From: an uncultured bacterium | Lineage (GTDB): Bacteria; Cyanobacteriota; Vampirovibrionia; Gastranaerophilales; Gastranaerophilaceae | Reading direction: 5' to 3' | Length of the DNA: 64,000 nt | Assembly: GCA_905215335.1 (NCBI GenBank) | Contig: CAJMPQ010000004.1 | Coordinates: 1 to 64,000, forward strand | Shown: piece after piece, positions 60,855-64,000 of the stretch | How the letters are laid out: each line of letters opens with the position of its first letter | Numbering within the stretch: the stretch's first letter is position 1 | The notes under the pieces: model-generated | Told to the model about the DNA's origin: nothing | Database searches by the model: none | The model's input: the letters and a program-made list of their open reading frames with translations, nothing else | Position numbers and translations under genes: made by a program

Positions 60855-62750
60855 ATGAGAATAACAAAAATTACTGCAACTCAAACACAAAACCACAATA
60901 TTATTAATAATAACAAACAACAAAATAACTATCTTTCAAAAAATAATTTTGAATATAATAACCAAGAATCAATTATTAAACAATTAAATAATCTTGCAGC
61001 AATAAATAAAATAACTTTCACCGGAAATAATCAACAAAAAGATTATGAAATTGGTCTATCTCAAAAAGAACTTGATATGAGAAGCAATTCAAATAAAATT
61101 TATACAATAAAACTTCTATCACCAACTTCTGAAGAATACCAAAACCTTGACGATGGAGATAAGGTTGCACTAAAACATCTTATCAAAGCTGCTGATTATA
61201 TTGGAGAAGTTGAATTAAAGCTTGATGATGAAAATAATATTCCATTCAGGAATTATTTAGAAAGAGAAATTGAAAAAGGCAATCCCGATGCCGAAAAAAC
61301 AATGAGATTATTCAAAGGGCAAAAAGGAATATTCTCAAAAGATTATAATATGCACGAAATTTCTTTGGCAAAAGGTTTAACACAAGCACCAGGAAGAGGT
61401 GTTTATCCTAGAGATTTATCAGTTGATGAATTCCACAACATATTATTTAAAATGCTTGATGAAGGAAAAGACAAAGAAGTTAAACAAATCCTTAATCAAC
61501 GTTCTGTTGTTGTTAGAGATGGAGATGAACTAAAAGGTATAGATTATGTAAATAAATTCAGAAAAGAATTTACTCTTGCAGCTCAAGAATTAGAAAAAGC
61601 ATCACTCACATCAACCGATGAAGACTTCAATGAATATTTAAGATTACAAGCTGCAGCTCTAACTACAGCTGATCCTATGCTTGATGCCGTAGCTGATAAA
61701 AAATGGGCAACTCTTCAAAACGCACCATTAGAATTCACTATTACTCGTGAAAATTACGAAGATAAAATGACCCAAACAATCTTTAAAAATAAAAAACTTT
61801 TACATACTTTAGAAGAACATGGTATCACCCCAATTTCTAAAGATTTTTTAGGTGGAAGAGTTGGTATTGTAAATAAAGAAGGCACAGAATATTTACTAAA
61901 ATCAAAAGCTTATTTACCAATGCTTGCAGAACTAATGCCATACAAAGACGAATATGAACAATCAATAAATTCGGATAATAAACAAACAATGGTAGACGTT
62001 GACTTAGTTGATGTTACTGGCGCAGTTGGAGAATATAGAGGTAAAATAACATTAGCAGAAAACCTTCCAAACTCCGATAAATTATCTTTAACTATAGATG
62101 GTGGTAGACGTAACGTTTACCATAGACAAATGCGTGCAAACAAAGAACGTACTCTGCAACACTATAGAAATTTATTAACACCAGAACAAAAAGAATATTT
62201 ATCAGTTGATGATAGCCACCACTTTACTGTTGGACACGAAAATGCACATACCCTTGGACCTCACCACAATGATGCAAAATTAGGGGAATATAGAAACATT
62301 CTTGAAGAAAATAAAGCAGATATGGGGGCAATATCTTTCGTAGATAAACTTACCGAAATGGGAATGTACAATGAAAAAGAAAGAAAAGGGCTTTTAATAA
62401 ACTTTGTTCTACAAAACTTTTTACAAGCAAAACCCGATATGGCTATAGCTCATAGAGTAAGACAAGTTATGCAATGTAAATATATGAAAGACCATGGAGT
62501 TTATGAAATACTAGATAATGGTAAAATTTACGTTCACGTAGATAGAGTTGTACCAACTTGCCAAAAAATGCTAAAAGAAATAGTTAGAATACAAAAAGAT
62601 GGCGACTATGATGCGGCAAAAGAATTTGTAGATAAGAATTTTGTATGGACAGATGATATGCAATACATTTCTGAAATTCTACGCAAACACTCCAGTGCTT
62701 TAAATGGAGAATTAGAAACTCCACTTGCAGATTATCTAAGAGAAGATTAA
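60855..62750 (+). CDS. M49 (dipeptidyl-peptidase III)-like zinc peptidase
   Basis: Encodes 631 residues with no signal peptide. The zinc site is H461-E-N-A-H465 followed by L-E484-E485-N-K-A-D, which matches the HExxH and E-E-x-K-A-D pattern of M49-like peptidases (true DPP III has HELLGH). N-terminal 60 residues are Asn/Gln-rich with I-T-F-T-G-N (53-58), like other unknown proteins here. Its substrate is unknown. AAGGAG precedes the ATG. The next gene is a close paralogue in tandem. Confidence 0.75.
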   Translation: MRITKITATQTQNHNIINNNKQQNNYLSKNNFEYNNQESIIKQLNNLAAINKITFTGNNQQKDYEIGLSQKELDMRSNSNKIYTIKLLSPTSEEYQNLDDGDKVALKHLIKAADYIGEVELKLDDENNIPFRNYLEREIEKGNPDAEKTMRLFKGQKGIFSKDYNMHEISLAKGLTQAPGRGVYPRDLSVDEFHNILFKMLDEGKDKEVKQILNQRSVVVRDGDELKGIDYVNKFRKEFTLAAQELEKASLTSTDEDFNEYLRLQAAALTTADPMLDAVADKKWATLQNAPLEFTITRENYEDKMTQTIFKNKKLLHTLEEHGITPISKDFLGGRVGIVNKEGTEYLLKSKAYLPMLAELMPYKDEYEQSINSDNKQTMVDVDLVDVTGAVGEYRGKITLAENLPNSDKLSLTIDGGRRNVYHRQMRANKERTLQHYRNLLTPEQKEYLSVDDSHHFTVGHENAHTLGPHHNDAKLGEYRNILEENKADMGAISFVDKLTEMGMYNEKERKGLLINFVLQNFLQAKPDMAIAHRVRQVMQCKYMKDHGVYEILDNGKIYVHVDRVVPTCQKMLKEIVRIQKDGDYDAAKEFVDKNFVWTDDMQYISEILRKHSSALNGELETPLADYLRED

Positions 62751-62782
62751 TAATTAACAAAATACTTACTTCAAATAACTTA

Positions 62783-62812
62783 TTGCAATCTTTAAAATAT
62801 GAGTGCTATAAT
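62783..62812 (+). promoter_or_regulatory. Promoter of the second M49-like gene
   Basis: TTGCAA (62783-62788), an 18-base spacer and TATAAT (62807-62812) with the extended TGC before it, 34 bases before the ATG. Confidence 0.75.
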
Positions 62813-62846
62813 CCTTTTGAAAATACTAAAAAAGGAGAGCTTTATA

Positions 62847-64000
62847 ATGTCAAAATTTGAACTTAATCTATCAATGGATGAACTAAAAAAAAGAACGCAT
62901 AAAGACTATTTAGTAACCAAAAAATTTCTAAAAACAGATGCGCCTGAATATTTAGCACTAGATGAAGGTGATAAAAAAGCTCTTATGCACCTATGCAAAG
63001 CTGCTCAAATATTAGAAAAAATAAATATGCAACTTGATTGCAAACACAATTTAGAAGTTAAAGAATTTTTAGAAAAAGAAGTAAAAAAAGGTAATGAACA
63101 AGCTAAATTAACAAAAATTCTTTTCGATGCTCAAAAAGGTGTAAATGCAATTGACACAATGTCAAATCCAATAAGATTAATAAAAGGGATTGACGAAAAG
63201 CCCGGTAAAGGGGTTTATCCGGAAAATTTATCCAAAGAAGAATTTCATAAAACCTTAATAAGAATGATTAAAGAAAATAAAATCGAAGATGTCAAAAAAA
63301 TTCTAACTCAACGTTCTGTAGTTATTCGCAGAAATGAAGATTTAGAAGGAATTGATTATATTGATTACTTTAAAGACGATTTTGCAGAAATGGCAGACGA
63401 AATAGAAGAAGCAAGCAAAGTTTCTACAAATTCTGATTTTAACGAATACTTACAACTACAAGCAAAGGCTCTAAGAACAGCTGATCCTATGCTTGATGCC
63501 TATGCTGACAAAAAATGGGCAACTCTTCAAGATACACCATTAGAATTCACGATTACACGTGAAAACTATGAAGATGAAATGACTGGCACAATTGTAGAAA
63601 ATGAAGAATTATCAAACTTACTAAAAGAACATGGCATATCGCCTATTCCAAAAGATTTCCTAGGAGGTCGTGTTGGAATTATAAACAAAAAAGGTACAGA
63701 AGACCTTATGGCTATAAAAAAATATCTTCCAACATTAGCTGAAAATATGCCATATTCAAATGAATATGAACAAACAATTTCTTCAGATGAAGATGCTAAA
63801 CAAACAATGGTTGACGTCGATATGGTAATGGCTTCAGGTGACGTTGGAGAATATAGAGGCGGAATAACACTAGCTGAAAACTTACCAAACTCAGATAAAT
63901 TATCTTTAACTATAGGTGGCGGTAGACGTAATGTTTACCATAGACAAATAAGATTTATAAGTGATATGAAAAAATTACAAGAACGTCTTGATGCAATCTT
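62847..64000 (+). CDS. M49-like peptidase paralogue, cut at the window edge
   Basis: ATG 62847 has GGAGA ahead; 384 codons are open to the end, with no stop. The reading frame aligns with residues about 80-450 of the upstream gene, with shared K-K-W-A-T-L-Q, F-L-G-G-R-V-G-I and A-E-N-L-P-N-S-D-K-L-S-L-T-I. The Asn-rich N-terminus and the F-T-G motif of the upstream copy are missing, so it starts with a shorter acidic/Lys region. The zinc motif lies beyond the window. The pair is a tandem duplication with divergence of N-termini. Confidence 0.8.
   Translation, partial: MSKFELNLSMDELKKRTHKDYLVTKKFLKTDAPEYLALDEGDKKALMHLCKAAQILEKINMQLDCKHNLEVKEFLEKEVKKGNEQAKLTKILFDAQKGVNAIDTMSNPIRLIKGIDEKPGKGVYPENLSKEEFHKTLIRMIKENKIEDVKKILTQRSVVIRRNEDLEGIDYIDYFKDDFAEMADEIEEASKVSTNSDFNEYLQLQAKALRTADPMLDAYADKKWATLQDTPLEFTITRENYEDEMTGTIVENEELSNLLKEHGISPIPKDFLGGRVGIINKKGTEDLMAIKKYLPTLAENMPYSNEYEQTISSDEDAKQTMVDVDMVMASGDVGEYRGGITLAENLPNSDKLSLTIGGGRRNVYHRQIRFISDMKKLQERLDAI

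Overview
The window is an AT-rich bacterial chromosome segment, densely coded on both strands, with no prophage, insertion sequence, CRISPR array or rRNA operon seen. The gene set suggests a Gram-negative-type envelope (heptose kinase, MlaE permease, O-antigen ligase-type protein, SLH protein, SpoIID and lytic transglycosylase) with cyanobacterial-style families (DUF4330, SLH surface protein, GH57/DUF3536) and no photosynthesis genes. The best guess is a non-photosynthetic member of the Cyanobacteriota (Vampirovibrionia/Gastranaerophilales, formerly Melainabacteria). That is inferred from gene content, not from a marker-gene tree.

Layout. 1-7.8 kb: a secreted cysteine-repeat protein, a glucan-phosphorylase homologue lacking the PLP lysine, a methionine gamma-lyase family enzyme, a von Willebrand factor A protein, a small cysteine-rich secreted peptide and membrane proteins. 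7.6-11 kb: a SWIM/SNF2 helicase followed by a short leader-like ORF with attenuator-like hairpins. 11-15.8 kb: a GH57-type glucan enzyme and lineage-specific proteins. 15.8-20.2 kb (minus strand): trmD, rimM, a disordered Gly/Asn/Arg/Gln-repeat protein, dtd, thyX and rpmE. 20.3-20.8 kb: a Thr-Thr-Tyr tRNA operon with a consensus promoter and a terminator. 20.8-27 kb: a zincin, a PHP phosphoesterase, an SLH protein, then yebC, a diguanylate cyclase, tsaE and tsaB. 27-33.7 kb: an HNH-like protein, a zinc-ribbon protein, a minus-strand envelope operon (hldE-type kinase, DUF4330, O-antigen ligase type) and an HtrA-like protease. 33.7-38.3 kb: mlaE, trpS, ssb, a four-carbon acid sugar kinase and a PdxA-family enzyme. 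38.3-42.8 kb: a rearranged AddAB-like helicase/nuclease pair. 43-46.8 kb: a RelA/SpoT-type synthetase-domain protein with a small neighbour, a DnaJ and a small protein. 46.9-53.6 kb: gcvT-gcvH-gcvPA, ftsH and two corrinoid iron-sulfur protein subunits of the acetyl-CoA pathway. 53.6-60.8 kb: a secreted amylase, a LysM protein, HU, SpoIID, a lytic transglycosylase, MscS and RlmH. 60.8-64 kb: two tandem M49-like zinc peptidases, the second cut by the window edge.

How the genes work together. Three glucan enzymes (GT35 homologue, GH57, GH13) point to starch or glycogen metabolism. The gcv genes and the corrinoid protein subunits point to one-carbon metabolism, but gcvPB and CODH/ACS catalytic subunits are not in the window. 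Several proteins with nucleotidyltransferase, HNH or zinc-peptidase signatures have no classical signal peptide. Some of them, and some neighbours, share Asn/Gln/Thr-rich N-termini with a short F-x-G-like motif.

The strongest unexplained signals are RNA-level. The dnaJ ribosome-binding site lies inside a 16-bp hairpin, and an HtrA-like protease has a 9-nt anti-Shine-Dalgarno sequence in its leader; both look like RNA thermometers. A short ORF with tandem Trp codons is followed by mutually exclusive hairpins ahead of a membrane-protein gene. A terminator in the protease leader has no gene in front of it.
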